Shown: positions 25,753-35,566, counted from the stretch's first letter. The stretch: 60,378 nucleotides of DNA from an uncultured Flavobacteriaceae bacterium (GCA_937959395.1 CALGLR010000004.1:1-60378), one strand, 5' to 3'. Notes: generated by a model from the sequence alone, not told the origin. Numbers and translations: made by a program.

Positions 25753-27437
25753 CCCTTTAGGTATAGCGTCTATAAGATGTTTTGTGTAATTATTTTTAGG
25801 TGAGTTATATATACTATCTGCATCACCTAATTCTTCAATTTTGCCTTTATTCATTACCAAAAGTTGGTCAGACATGTATTTAACCACTGCAAGATCATGA
25901 GAAATGAAAATATAGGTAAATCCAAATTTTTCTTTTAATTCATTCAATAAATTTAATACTTGAGCTTGAACAGAAATGTCTAAAGCTGAAACCGATTCGT
26001 CGCATATAATCAATTTTGGTTGTAATGCAATAGTTCTAGCAATACCAATACGTTGGCGTTGACCTCCAGAGAACTCATGAGGGTAGCGGTTAAAATAAGT
26101 TTCATCTAATCCTACTCTATTAAGTAATTCTATAGTTTTTAATTTACGCGTATTATCATTTTCATGTAAACGATGCACCTGCATGGGTTCCATTATTGAT
26201 AAACCGACAGGTATTCTTGGATTTAAAGACGAATAAGGATCTTGAAAAATAATTTGAATATCTTTTCTTAGCACTCTGGTTTGTTCTTTATTTAATGTTG
26301 TAATATCTATACCATTATACATTATTTTCCCTGCTGTAGGCTTGTCTAATTGCAAAATGGCATTGCCAAGCGTAGATTTTCCGCAACCCGATTCACCAAC
26401 TAAGCCTAAAGTCTCCCCTTCATATAATTTAAAGCTAACATTATTAACTGCTTTAAAAGTCTCTGGTTTAGAAAACCAGCCAGATTTAGTAAAGTATTCT
26501 TTTTCTACATTAATAACTTCTAATATAGGAGGAGAGCTATATATTTTTGCGTGAATACGTTTTCTGTCTTCTTCTGTTATTATTTCATTAGAAACAGAAT
26601 TATTTAAAACATCATTTATTGTGGGTAGCAGTTTTAAGCGTATATCTAATGAAGGTCTAGAAGCAATTAAGGCTTTAGTGTATTCATGTTGAGGAGATTT
26701 AAAAATTCCTTGAACTGTATTTTGTTCTACGATATCTCCTTTATACATGACTAGTACACGGTCTGCAATTTCAGAAATAAGCGCTAAATCATGAGTTATA
26801 AAAATAATACTCATATTATTTTCAACTTGTAACTCCTTTAATAAAGAGATAATATCTTTTTGTACAGTAACATCTAGTGCGGTTGTAGGTTCGTCTGCAA
26901 TTAAAATTTTTGGCTTGCAAGAAATAGCTATTGCAATCATTACTCTTTGCTTTTGTCCTCCTGAAATCTCATGAGGATATGCATTGTATATTCGATTAGG
27001 TAGTGGGAGTTTTACTTTTTCTAATAATTGAAGTGTTTCTGTTTTGGCTTCAGCTTTAGATAAAGTAGAATGTTGAAGTAATGCTTCTGTAACCTGTTTT
27101 CCACAGGTCATCGATGGATTTAATGAACTCATCGGCTCTTGAAAAATCATAGATATCTCTTTTCCGCGAATGCTCTGGAGCTCTTTAGAAGAGGATTTCG
27201 CAAGGTCTATATCGTTAAATATAATCTGTCCATCATTGATTTTAGATACTTTACGGGTAATAGCCCAAGAATTGCTAAAGAGGAAACCGATTTCCCTGAG
27301 CCGGATTCTCCTACAATTCCCAAGATTTCATTGTTGTTTACACTATAAGATATAGAATGAATAACTTCATTATGTATTTTGTCTTTTACGAAGGAAATAG
27401 ATAAGTCCTTTATTAATAGGGTTTTCTGAGTATTCAT
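25747..27437 (-). pseudogene. Peptide ABC transporter, fused double ATPase (DppD-DppF-like), frameshifted
   Basis: The intact protein would be about 563 aa with two ABC ATPase halves energising oligopeptide/dipeptide import. The first 76 codons (27437 down to 27207) give the N-terminus and Walker A (GESGSGKS), then run to a stop after LLPVKYLK. The rest lies one frame over and contains INDGQIIFNDIDLAKSS, SGGQKQR, DEPTTALD, a second Walker A GESGCGKST, SGGQRQR and DESVSALD, ending at 25747. Restoring one A in the AAA run (TTT at 27250-27252 on the plus strand) gives LLPVKVSKINDG, a natural continuation. The downstream frame from 27150 is otherwise intact, so the break is recent or a sequencing error. 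Confidence 0.88.
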
Positions 27438-27514
27438 GTAAAAATATTGTTAAATTAGGTCGATAAAATGCACAAAAAACCTACGTAATACCGAATAATT
27501 TTTTTCTGAGCGGT

Positions 27515-27527
27515 TTTTCATCGAAAA
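27515..27527. promoter_or_regulatory. TTTTCATCGAAAA palindrome upstream of the M43 protease
   Basis: A 5-bp-arm palindrome (TTTTC-ATC-GAAAA) centred about 98 bp before the protease start codon. Copies of the same motif precede the other two T9SS cargo genes in the window. Confidence 0.4.
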
Positions 27528-27619
27528 GTTAAAAGAATAGAATTTTACTTCTTGAAAGTTTCAATACATTCGAAATTGTAAAATGTTCTATTAACCCAAA
27601 TTTATAAAATTAACCTCTT

Positions 27620-29155
27620 ATGAGAAAGACAATTACTTTATCATTGTTAAGCTTTTTATTCGCTTTTACAATAACAGCCCAACAAAGATCTTGCGGGACT
27701 ATGCAAGACTTAGAAAATAGAATGCAACAAGATTCAGGTCTTGCCCAAAGAATGGCAGACATCGAATCCTTTACTGCAAGAAAAGTTCAAGAATTAGAAA
27801 CATCAAGAATATCAGGTAATATTATTACTATTCCTGTTGTGGTTCATGTATTATATAGAGCTAGTTCAGAAAATATTAGTAACGAGCAAATTCAATCTCA
27901 ATTAAACGTTTTAAATCGAGATTACAGACGGACTAATAGTGATAGAAATAATGTGTGGTCACAAGCAGCAGATGCTCAAATTGAGTTTTGTTTAGCTAAA
28001 GTTGACCCTAGTGGAAGAGCTACATCTGGGATTACAAGAAAATATTCTAGTAAAACAGAATGGAGTTCTAGTGCAAACAGAATGAAAAATACTTCTCAAG
28101 GAGGAGTTAGCCCATGGGATACGCGTCAGTATCTAAATATGTGGGTAGTTAATAAAATTTCTGGTGGTACTTTAGGATATGCACAATTCCCAGGAGGAAG
28201 TAGAGCTACAGATGGTGTAGTTATGGGACATGAATATTTTGGAAGTACAGGAACTGCTAAATTTCCTTATAATAAAGGAAGAACTACAACTCACGAAGTA
28301 GGACACTTTTTAAATTTACGTCATATATGGGGTGATGGAGCTTGTGGTGCTAGTGATTATGTTTCTGATACGCCTTCGGCTGAAGCAGCAAATTACGGTT
28401 GTTCTACAAATAAATCATCTTGTGGATCTAGAGATATGGTACAAAACTATATGGATTATAGTGATGATGCTTGTATGAATCTTTTTACTAGCGGACAAAA
28501 GAATAGAATGCGTGCTGTATTATTATCTGGAGGATCTAGATCAAGCTTAGGTGCTTCTAATAAATGTGAGGCAACGTCTACTGGTGGAGGAACTACAAGT
28601 GGCGGTAATTGCGACAGAGTAGCAGCTTATAATAGCAGTACATCTTATTCTGTAGGTGCTAAAGTGGTTTCTAATGGAACACTTTACCAAAGAACATCAA
28701 GTGGATGGTCTAATTTAGGAGCATGTACTTCTACAGGTGGAGGAACTACAAGTGGAGATAAATGTGCAGGAGTAGCAGCTTATAATAGCAGTACATCTTA
28801 TTCTGTAGGTGCTAAAGTAGTTTCTAATGCAACACTTTACCAAAGAACATCTAGCGGATGGTCTAATTTAGGAGCTTGTGGAAGTTCAAGAATTGGTGAT
28901 GATTTAGATACTGGATTCCCTGGAGATGAATTAAAAATATCAGTATATCCAAACCCAGTAAGAGGAAATACATTACATGTAAAATCTAATAATACAAATG
29001 TGCCTTTCACAATTGTAAACATGTTAGGACAAAGAGTTTCTCAAGGTTCTAATGTTTCAAATGGAGTTAACGTAAGTAACTTAGATGCTGGTTTATATTT
29101 GATTCAATTCAGAGTAAACGATACAATTAAAACTAAGAAGTTTATTAAAGAATAA
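27620..29155 (+). CDS. Secreted zinc metalloprotease (M43/pappalysin-like) with carbohydrate-binding repeats and T9SS type A tail
   Basis: A 511-aa extracellular protease. Signal peptide 1-20 (LLSFLFAFTITAQ). The catalytic domain has HEVGHFLNLRH (225-235, H-E-x2-H-x2-G-x2-H) and the Met-turn region YMDYSDDACMNLFT, the pappalysin/cytophagalysin pattern. Two repeats of about 39 aa follow at about 331-420 (AAYNSSTSYSVGAKVVSNG, LYQRTSSGWSNLGAC), resembling CBM5/12 chitin-binding modules, joined by Thr/Gly linkers. The last 80 residues are a T9SS type A sorting domain (ISVYPNPVRGNTLHV ... GLYLIQF ... TKKFIKE). It is exported by Sec, then the type IX system. Confidence 0.92.
   Translation: MRKTITLSLLSFLFAFTITAQQRSCGTMQDLENRMQQDSGLAQRMADIESFTARKVQELETSRISGNIITIPVVVHVLYRASSENISNEQIQSQLNVLNRDYRRTNSDRNNVWSQAADAQIEFCLAKVDPSGRATSGITRKYSSKTEWSSSANRMKNTSQGGVSPWDTRQYLNMWVVNKISGGTLGYAQFPGGSRATDGVVMGHEYFGSTGTAKFPYNKGRTTTHEVGHFLNLRHIWGDGACGASDYVSDTPSAEAANYGCSTNKSSCGSRDMVQNYMDYSDDACMNLFTSGQKNRMRAVLLSGGSRSSLGASNKCEATSTGGGTTSGGNCDRVAAYNSSTSYSVGAKVVSNGTLYQRTSSGWSNLGACTSTGGGTTSGDKCAGVAAYNSSTSYSVGAKVVSNATLYQRTSSGWSNLGACGSSRIGDDLDTGFPGDELKISVYPNPVRGNTLHVKSNNTNVPFTIVNMLGQRVSQGSNVSNGVNVSNLDAGLYLIQFRVNDTIKTKKFIKE
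28610..28879 (+). repeat. Two in-frame 153-bp repeats encoding carbohydrate-binding modules
   Basis: Copies start at the Cys codons 28610 and 28763. They are nearly identical in DNA, including long runs of identical codons (CTTTACCAAAGAACATC). The core also matches the three repeats in the M4 protease at 31863-32261 at the nucleotide level. Confidence 0.85.
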
Positions 29156-29186
29156 GTTTTTGCCCCTTAAACTTATAACCACAATT

Positions 29187-29219
29187 AAAGCTCAGGATTT
29201 TTTCCTGGGCTTTTTTTGT
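29187..29219 (+). terminator. Terminator of the M43 protease gene
   Basis: AAAGCTCAGGA-TTTTT-TCCTGGGCTTTTTTT: an 11-bp stem with one GU/mismatch and a T run, 32 nt after the stop codon. Confidence 0.8.
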
Positions 29220-30026
29220 TCAAAAGTAAATGGTTCTCTAGTTAACTTTATTAGTATAATTTATTCTCTGGGAAATAGAATTGCTTCATCTAGTTTATAT
29301 GTTTAATAGTTTCGCTCATGAATATCTTTTACTCTTTGTGATTTTATAAAAGAAGAAAAGATAATTTATAATAGAATTAACTGTAAAAGAAATATAACTG
29401 CTTGTGCTTAAAGGACTGCAGTTGAAGTATAATAATGATTCTATCTCATATTGGAATATGAAGGAAAAAGAAACAGGTATAATCAATTATTTTGAAATTT
29501 ATTAGGTATTATTAATGCTGTGTTTGAGTTAAACAATACTACAGCGAAGCTAATCTCGGTGACTGAGCGTAGTCAAAGTCAAAACGAATAAGACCTAGAT
29601 TATTTTAAGTATAATACGTTTGATGCTGTGCTCTATATTAAAAACTAAATTAAGCTCCCAGTTTTTTAATTGAGCTTTTTTTGTGAATTAGAGTATCTCT
29701 TTTTCTTTGTTATAAAAATCGTTTTAACAATTATTTTAATGAAATACTAGGCAAAATGCCAATGGCTTCATACGATCAAATGCATAAAAAACGCATCAAT
29801 TGTCGAATGGTTTTTTTTTGCTGTGTCATTCATCGAAAACAACTATCTAGACTCTTTGTGATCTATTATAAATTAATAGTTTTATTAAATATTCATCAGC
29901 TATATGAATATAAAAATGTGTAATGTGTATATAATTTAATTATTTATTAGTTTTTATTCAAAATAGATTAAAAATAATTTTTTTATATAAACCCAAATTA
30001 TAAACCTAAACTAACAACTACTTATT
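29220..30026. other. 807-bp gap between the two proteases
   Basis: No intact gene. A short frame around 29407-29505 reads LKGLQLKYNNDSISYWNMK and could be a gene remnant. At 29555-29590 a degenerate repeat (GTGACTGAGCGTAGTC, AAAACGAA) matches elements at 1-205 and 41669. A weak hairpin with T run (AAGCTC...GAGCTTTTTTT) lies at about 29657-29684. The TTCATCGAAAA motif lies at 29829-29839. The last 40 bp share AACCCAAATT and ATAAA with the leader of the M43 gene. Confidence 0.5.
29829..29839. promoter_or_regulatory. TTCATCGAAAA motif upstream of the M4 protease
   Basis: A third copy of the TTTTC-ATC-GAAAA palindrome, about 190 bp before the start codon at 30027. The left arm is reduced to TTC. 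Confidence 0.35.
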
Positions 30027-32540
30027 ATGAAAAAGCTACGCTTTAACGGGGTGATTTTACCTCTATTTATGGGATTATTATCTGTCTCTATTTCTGCTCA
30101 AGAAATAATTCCTGAAGAAAAAATTACCGATCCTAAAACAGGATTAAAAGTTTTTAATCAAAATACATCTTATCAATTATCTGATGCTAAAACTATTTTT
30201 AAGAAACATTTAAAAATTAAGAGTAGTGATGCTCTTGTACAAACTGTTTCTAAAAAAGATGATTTAGGTTTTACGCACGATAAATACCAACAACATTATA
30301 AAGGCGTAAAGGTAGAATTTGCAGATTATACTTTACATGCAAAGGATGGAAAGGTAAGCGCAATGAGTGGCGAATTTTACGATTTAAATGAAATTAATAT
30401 TACGCCTTCTATATCTAAAGAACAAGGACTTCAAGCGGCATTAAATCATATTGGAGCAAAAAGCTATATGTGGGAAAACGAAGCCGTTTCTAATCAGTTA
30501 AACTATAAGAAACCTACTGGAGAATTAGTCTTGCTTCCAAATTTAGACGAGCAAGTAAAAGGATCTAAACATAATGCGCAATTGGCATATAAATATGATA
30601 TTTACGCAATGGAACCTCTAAGTAGAGGTGTCTTATATATAGATGCTGCGACAGGAGCACCATTATTTTACAATACCACCATTAAACATTTAGGGGAACA
30701 TAGTAATTCTTCTAAGCATTTAAAAATAGATGCAACTGAGGATTTTTGTGATACTAATGCAACTATGGAAATAAGAGCTACTGGAAATGCAGCGACTCGT
30801 TATAGTGGTACACGTAGAATTACGACTCGTGTTGTTGGTTCTAGTTATGCATTAAGAGATAATACTAGAGGTGGTGGAATTAACACTTATAATAGTAGAG
30901 GGCAAGCTAGCTACCCATCTACAAACTTTACAGATACTAATAATGATTGGACTGCGGCAGAGTTTAATAACTCTAGAAAAGATAATGCTGCATTAGACGC
31001 GCATTGGGGAGCAGCTCAAACTTATGATTATTTACGATCTGTTCATGGAAGAAACAGTTATAATGGTTCTGGAGCAGCAATTAATAGCTGGGTACATTAT
31101 GATGACCAACCAGGAGGTGCAGGATATGATAACGCATTCTGGAATGGAAGTGTAATGACTTATGGAGATGGTTCTTCTAATGGAAGTGAAGGAAATGGTA
31201 CTTTTGATGCGTTAACCAGTTTAGATGTAGCTGCTCATGAAATAGGGCACGCTGTGACTTCAAGCACTGCAAATTTAGCTTATCGTAGAGAATCTGGAGG
31301 ATTAAACGAAGGGTTTTCTGATATATGGGGTGCAGCAGTAGAGCATTTTGCTAATGGCGGAAATGATAGATCTCCAAGTCGTGATGTATGGTTAATAGGA
31401 GAAGATATTGATAGAAGAAGTGGTGTTTCTGCTTTACGTTCTATGAGTGATCCTAATTCTCGTAACCAACCAGATACTTATGGTGGTACATATTGGAAAG
31501 AACCTAACTGTGGTACACCAACTCAGGCAAATGATCAATGCGGTGTACATACGAATTCAGGAGTATTGAATCACTGGTTTTATAGAACTGTAGTTGGAGG
31601 TTCTGGAACAAATGATGTAGGAAATAGGTATAATGTTTCTGGAATAGGAATGAATAAATCTGCAAAAATTGCATATAGAACTTTAAATGTATACTTATCA
31701 GCTAATTCTACTTTTGCTAACGCAAGATCTGGATCCATTAGAGCTGCAAAAGATTTATATGGAGCAGGAGGTGCAGAAGAAAAAGCAGTTACAAACGCAT
31801 GGCATGCGGTAGGGGTTGGAGCAGCTTACTCTGGAGGAGGAACCACTGGCGGTAGCAATAGCTGTGATGGTGTTGCAGCTTATAGTAGTAGTAAATCATA
31901 CTCTGTAGGAGATAGAGTAACATCTGGCGGAAATTTATACCAAAGAACATCTAGCGGATGGACTAATTTAGGAGCTTGTGAAACAACAACAAGTAGCGAT
32001 CCATGTTCAGGAGTAGCAGCTTATAGTAGTAGTAAATCATACTCTGTAGGAGATAGAGTAACATCTGGCGGAAATTTATACCAAAGAACATCAAGTGGGT
32101 GGACTAACTTAGGAGCTTGTGGTTCTACAACAAGTAGCGATCCATGTTCAGGCGTTGCGGCTTACTACAGTAGCAGATCATACTCTGTAGGAGATCGAGT
32201 AACATCTGGCGGAAATTTATACCAAAGAACATCAAGCGGATGGACTAACTTAGGCGCTTGTGGATCTAGCAGTGCTAATGGCGTTGCTATTGGAACAGTA
32301 GATTCTCTAGAAAATGTAGAAATAAGTGTTTATCCAAACCCAGTTGCAGGAAGTAAACTATATGTTAAATCTAACTCTAAAAATTTACCATATAAAATTA
32401 CAAATATGATAGGTCAACAGGTATCTAAAGGAACAATGAATTCAAATGAAATAAATGTAAGCACTTTAAATGCTGGATTATATATTATTCAATTTAATGT
32501 AAATGAAAAAATACAGACAAGAAAGTTTGTAAAAGAATAA
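30027..32540 (+). CDS. Secreted M4 (thermolysin-like) metalloprotease with three carbohydrate-binding repeats and T9SS type A tail
   Basis: An 837-aa extracellular protease. Signal peptide about 1-24 (ending SISA). An FTP/PepSY-type propeptide (about 40-225) acts as chaperone and inhibitor. The M4 catalytic domain (about 255-610) has VAAHEIGHAVTSS (HEIGH at 404-408), the third zinc ligand in GGLNEGFSD (about 425-433) and VHTNSGVLNHWFY with the catalytic His region. Three tandem 47-aa units (about 613-745; SYSVGDRVTSGGNLYQRTS, GWTNLGAC) resemble CBM5/12 modules. A T9SS type A domain ends it (ISVYPNPVAGSKLYV ... TRKFVKE). It likely digests external protein bound to chitin or algal polymers. Confidence 0.95.
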   Translation: MKKLRFNGVILPLFMGLLSVSISAQEIIPEEKITDPKTGLKVFNQNTSYQLSDAKTIFKKHLKIKSSDALVQTVSKKDDLGFTHDKYQQHYKGVKVEFADYTLHAKDGKVSAMSGEFYDLNEINITPSISKEQGLQAALNHIGAKSYMWENEAVSNQLNYKKPTGELVLLPNLDEQVKGSKHNAQLAYKYDIYAMEPLSRGVLYIDAATGAPLFYNTTIKHLGEHSNSSKHLKIDATEDFCDTNATMEIRATGNAATRYSGTRRITTRVVGSSYALRDNTRGGGINTYNSRGQASYPSTNFTDTNNDWTAAEFNNSRKDNAALDAHWGAAQTYDYLRSVHGRNSYNGSGAAINSWVHYDDQPGGAGYDNAFWNGSVMTYGDGSSNGSEGNGTFDALTSLDVAAHEIGHAVTSSTANLAYRRESGGLNEGFSDIWGAAVEHFANGGNDRSPSRDVWLIGEDIDRRSGVSALRSMSDPNSRNQPDTYGGTYWKEPNCGTPTQANDQCGVHTNSGVLNHWFYRTVVGGSGTNDVGNRYNVSGIGMNKSAKIAYRTLNVYLSANSTFANARSGSIRAAKDLYGAGGAEEKAVTNAWHAVGVGAAYSGGGTTGGSNSCDGVAAYSSSKSYSVGDRVTSGGNLYQRTSSGWTNLGACETTTSSDPCSGVAAYSSSKSYSVGDRVTSGGNLYQRTSSGWTNLGACGSTTSSDPCSGVAAYYSSRSYSVGDRVTSGGNLYQRTSSGWTNLGACGSSSANGVAIGTVDSLENVEISVYPNPVAGSKLYVKSNSKNLPYKITNMIGQQVSKGTMNSNEINVSTLNAGLYIIQFNVNEKIQTRKFVKE
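31863..32261 (+). repeat. Three in-frame 141-bp repeats encoding carbohydrate-binding modules
   Basis: Cys codons at 31863, 32004 and 32145 give a strict 141-bp period. The copies are almost identical in DNA and share long identical stretches with the two repeats in the M43 gene 3.3 kb upstream. This points to recent duplication or gene conversion. Confidence 0.9.
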
Positions 32541-32568
32541 CCCTTTTAGGCTAATTTAATTCTAAACT

Positions 32569-32600
32569 AAAAGCCCAGATTTTATCTGGGCTTTTTTTTT
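32569..32600 (+). terminator. Terminator of the M4 protease gene
   Basis: AAAAGCCCAGAT-TTT-ATCTGGGCTTTTTTTTT: a perfect 12-bp stem and nine T, 28 nt after the stop. Confidence 0.88.
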
Positions 32601-32620
32601 GATTAAAATAAGAACTGGTA

Positions 32621-33334
32621 TTATACATGAATTATTTCATCATCTTTAAGTATTGAATCGCCTCTTAATCTTAATAGTATTTGAGCTACGGCGATAGTGT
32701 CTTTTTCGCAATAGGTAACGATACGACCTATTTCTTTTTCTTTATAAAATACACGATATACTTCACTACCATCAATGTCATCTTTTGGAGAGGGAACTCC
32801 TAAAATAATGGTAAGCAGTTTAAGAGAAGTGTAATTTTTATAATCTCCAAACTTCCAAAGTTCTAAGGTGTCTAAATGAGGAACTTCCCATGGTTTTTTA
32901 CCAAATAAGTTTAATTTGCTAGGGAGTTCAATACTATTTATAATCATACGTCTTGCGATGTATGGGAAATCGAATTCTTTGCCATTATGAGCGCATAACA
33001 AATGTTTAGTTTGGTTAAAATGAGAATTCAATAGGTTTTTAAAATCTTTAAGAAGTTTGGTTTCATCTCCAAAAAAAGAAGTGGTTCTAAATAATCGTAT
33101 GTTATTTTGGAATGTAAAATACCCAACAGAAATACAAACTATTTTTCCAAATTCAGCCCAAATACCTGCACGATCATAAAATTCTTCTGCAGTGAATTCA
33201 TCTCGTCTTTGGTATTGAGATTTTTGCTCCCATAATAGTTGTTTTGTTTCATCTAATTCATTGAAATGTTCATTTTCTGGTACCGTTTCAATGTCTAGAA
33301 ATAGAATATTTTCTAGGTTAATTTTGCTAATCAT
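32621..33334 (-). CDS. Predicted 3'-5' exonuclease (PolB-exonuclease-like, DEDD fold)
   Basis: A 237-aa cytoplasmic protein with the RNase H-like exonuclease motifs: FLDIETVPE (motif I, D and E), CAHNGKEFDFPYIARR (motif II) and YCEKDTIAVAQILLR (motif III). It matches the stand-alone family related to the exonuclease domain of PolB rather than DnaQ. A role in DNA or RNA proofreading or repair is likely, with substrate unknown. It is the last gene of a minus-strand run from 36687; a serine hydrolase lies 26 nt upstream. Confidence 0.88.
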   Translation of the reverse strand: MISKINLENILFLDIETVPENEHFNELDETKQLLWEQKSQYQRRDEFTAEEFYDRAGIWAEFGKIVCISVGYFTFQNNIRLFRTTSFFGDETKLLKDFKNLLNSHFNQTKHLLCAHNGKEFDFPYIARRMIINSIELPSKLNLFGKKPWEVPHLDTLELWKFGDYKNYTSLKLLTIILGVPSPKDDIDGSEVYRVFYKEKEIGRIVTYCEKDTIAVAQILLRLRGDSILKDDEIIHV

Positions 33335-33360
33335 GATTGTTTATTAAAAAGACAAAAGTA

Positions 33361-34521
33361 TTAATAATTACTTGCTTCCATCATTTTATAAGCTTCATTA
33401 ATATAAAGAGAGATATCTTTTGTATAAATTCCCACGTCTGCATCTAGAGATTTTTGGTGTCCTAAACGAACAATTATAATATTATCATCTGGTTGTACAA
33501 TAACATATTGTCCTAAATGGCCTCGCATCATAAAGAAGTTTTTTCCGTTTTGTTCTTTTAACCACCAACCATAACCATATTGGGGGCTATTGGCAAATCG
33601 CGGCGTAATTGATTTGGTAACAAAGGCGGAATCTAAAAGTTGTTTTCCATTCCATTTACCATAGTCTTTATATAACTTACCAAAACGAGCAAAATCTTTA
33701 GCATTACTTGTAATACAGCAGTAAGCCTTTACCAAATCATTATCATCGCTATCTACTTGCCATAATGTCTCATTTTCAGATCCTAATGGTTTCCAAAAAT
33801 TTTCTTCAAAATAATGATATAACTTTTTACCAGTCGCTTTTTCTATTACCATGGCTAACATTTGGGTGTCTCCACTTGCATATTTAAAGCTTTGACCAGG
33901 TGTAGTAACTGTTTTTAAGCCGTTAATAACCTTAGCTAAATCATCATCAAAATAAGCACGTGTAGTGATAGAGAGTGGTGAGTAATAGGCTTCGTCCCAA
34001 TCTGTTCCAGAAGCCATACTGCTCAAGTCTCCAACAGTTGTTTTTTTAGCTTCACCTTCACAAAAAGCGGGTAAGAAATCACAAATAGGCTGATTTAAAC
34101 TTTTTATATGTCCTTGCATAATTGCTTTTCCTAATAGCCCCGAAACATAGCTTTTAGCCATAGAAAACGAGTTAGATTTAGAATTGGCATTGTAATTATC
34201 GTAATAGTTTTCATACCAAATACTATCGTTTTTTATAATTACGTATGCAATAGTTCCCCAATCTTTATTTGCTTTTTCTAGTGTTTCTGTAGCTTTTTTA
34301 AGATTGTAATTTTTATGATTTGGCCATGGTTGAGGTGTATCATTCTCTATAATTTGATAATCAAATTTTTTATAATCATCTAGAAAAGCTGTGGTATGAC
34401 CTCTTAAGTAAATGGTTCTTACCGCTTTTATCATGTAATCTGTATCTGTAATATATAATACAATTATAAGAAGTGTAAATAATATGGCGAACCACTTGAA
34501 AAATTGTTTTAGAAACCTCAT
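33361..34521 (-). CDS. Serine hydrolase of the beta-lactamase class C family
   Basis: A 386-aa protein anchored by one N-terminal membrane helix (about 8-24). The penicillin-binding fold motif SMAK (Ser120, Lys123) is present, followed by a YAS triad-type motif in FKYASGDTQMLAMVIE. The C-terminal region around GWWLKEQNGKNFF and MMRGHLGQYVIV replaces the classical KTG box with HLG. It could be a D-amino peptidase, an esterase or a peptidoglycan hydrolase; resistance to beta-lactams is not implied. The active site faces the periplasm. Confidence 0.88.
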   Translation of the reverse strand: MRFLKQFFKWFAILFTLLIIVLYITDTDYMIKAVRTIYLRGHTTAFLDDYKKFDYQIIENDTPQPWPNHKNYNLKKATETLEKANKDWGTIAYVIIKNDSIWYENYYDNYNANSKSNSFSMAKSYVSGLLGKAIMQGHIKSLNQPICDFLPAFCEGEAKKTTVGDLSSMASGTDWDEAYYSPLSITTRAYFDDDLAKVINGLKTVTTPGQSFKYASGDTQMLAMVIEKATGKKLYHYFEENFWKPLGSENETLWQVDSDDNDLVKAYCCITSNAKDFARFGKLYKDYGKWNGKQLLDSAFVTKSITPRFANSPQYGYGWWLKEQNGKNFFMMRGHLGQYVIVQPDDNIIIVRLGHQKSLDADVGIYTKDISLYINEAYKMMEASNY

Positions 34522-34570
34522 TAATTAGCGAATTTACTGGTTAAATATAAGGAATTTAAGAGGGTTTTTC

Positions 34571-35092
34571 TTACTTTTTAGGTTTTCTCTGTTTTATTTT
34601 TTCTTTGTAAAATGCTTTTTTGGCAACATAAACAGTCTTAGAAATTTCGGCAAAAACGATAGCTTCAGCATTTACCAAATGCATTGTTTTTACAATATCA
34701 ATTTCGTTTTTAAGTTTTAAATCATTTTTTAGTGCGTCAATTTCTTCAGCAGAAAAAATGAACTCACCATAAATGGTTTCTTTGGCAGGGCGTTTATATT
34801 TAATACTTGCAGCTTTATCCCAAACGACATAATCATCTCCTAGAATTTGCAAAAGCTGAATCATGTATATAGGATCTGTGGCAGATAACATGCTACCTCC
34901 AAATATAGTTCCTGCATAATTCCGATTTTTGTAATTGAGAGGAATTCTTATTTTTATGTAATGTAAATCGTCACTAACTGTTATTAGTTTAGCCGTGCTG
35001 CGACGATACATTGGGGACCAATTAAAGCCGTATTTATAGATTTGCGCTTCTGTAAAAAAACGTTTTAGAAACTTGGTAGCTGCTTTATACAT
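34571..35092 (-). CDS. DUF4442 hotdog-fold protein
   Basis: A 173-aa protein of the DUF4442 family, related to PaaI/YiiD-type thioesterases. Family features are WSPMYRRSTAKLI, IPLNYKNRNYAGTIFGGSML (the Asn/Gly central-helix region) and the ASIKYKRPAKETIYGEF strand. A thioesterase activity is plausible but not shown; catalytic residues of the family are poorly defined. It follows the methyltransferase gene without a gap (start at 35092, previous stop at 35093). Confidence 0.83.
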   Translation of the reverse strand: MYKAATKFLKRFFTEAQIYKYGFNWSPMYRRSTAKLITVSDDLHYIKIRIPLNYKNRNYAGTIFGGSMLSATDPIYMIQLLQILGDDYVVWDKAASIKYKRPAKETIYGEFIFSAEEIDALKNDLKLKNEIDIVKTMHLVNAEAIVFAEISKTVYVAKKAFYKEKIKQRKPKK

Positions 35093-35566
35093 TTAAAATA
35101 AAGATTGTTGTTTGTAGGGACTTTCATGTTCTATAAGCCATTTTTTTCTGTGTAAACCTCCAGCATAACCTGTTAAGCTACCATCACTACCTATAACACG
35201 ATGGCAAGGAACAATAATCCAGAGTGGGTTTTTACCGTTCGCATTTGCAACCGCTCTAATCGCTTTTACATCTCCTAGTTGTTTTGAAAGAGTTAGGTAA
35301 GAGGTTGTTTTACCAAAAGGAATTGTTAATAATTCATTCCAAACGCGTTGTTGAAAAACGGTGCCTTGAGCATTTAGTTTTAAGCTAAAAGTCTCTCTTT
35401 CTCCTTTAAAGTATTCGTTTAATTGAATAACACAATCTTCAAGAACTTCAGGAATTGTTGTAGAAATTGAGTTTTCTTTATTTAATATTGAAACGGCCAT
35501 AATACCATTGGCATCACCAGTAATTTTGGCAATTCCTAAAGGTGTTTTTATGGTACATTCTTCCAT
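35093..35566 (-). CDS. Methylated-DNA--protein-cysteine S-methyltransferase
   Basis: A 157-aa DNA-repair protein that removes O6-alkyl groups from guanine in a suicide reaction. The acceptor is Cys121 in IVPCHRVIGSDGSLTGYAGG; the DNA-binding helix region is VFQQRVWNELLTIPFGKTTS. Length is that of an Ogt-type enzyme without the Ada N-terminal domain. The start ATG overlaps the stop of the CNNM gene by one base (TAATG), and it ends directly at the DUF4442 gene, so the three genes are co-translated. Confidence 0.95.
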   Translation of the reverse strand: MEECTIKTPLGIAKITGDANGIMAVSILNKENSISTTIPEVLEDCVIQLNEYFKGERETFSLKLNAQGTVFQQRVWNELLTIPFGKTTSYLTLSKQLGDVKAIRAVANANGKNPLWIIVPCHRVIGSDGSLTGYAGGLHRKKWLIEHESPYKQQSLF

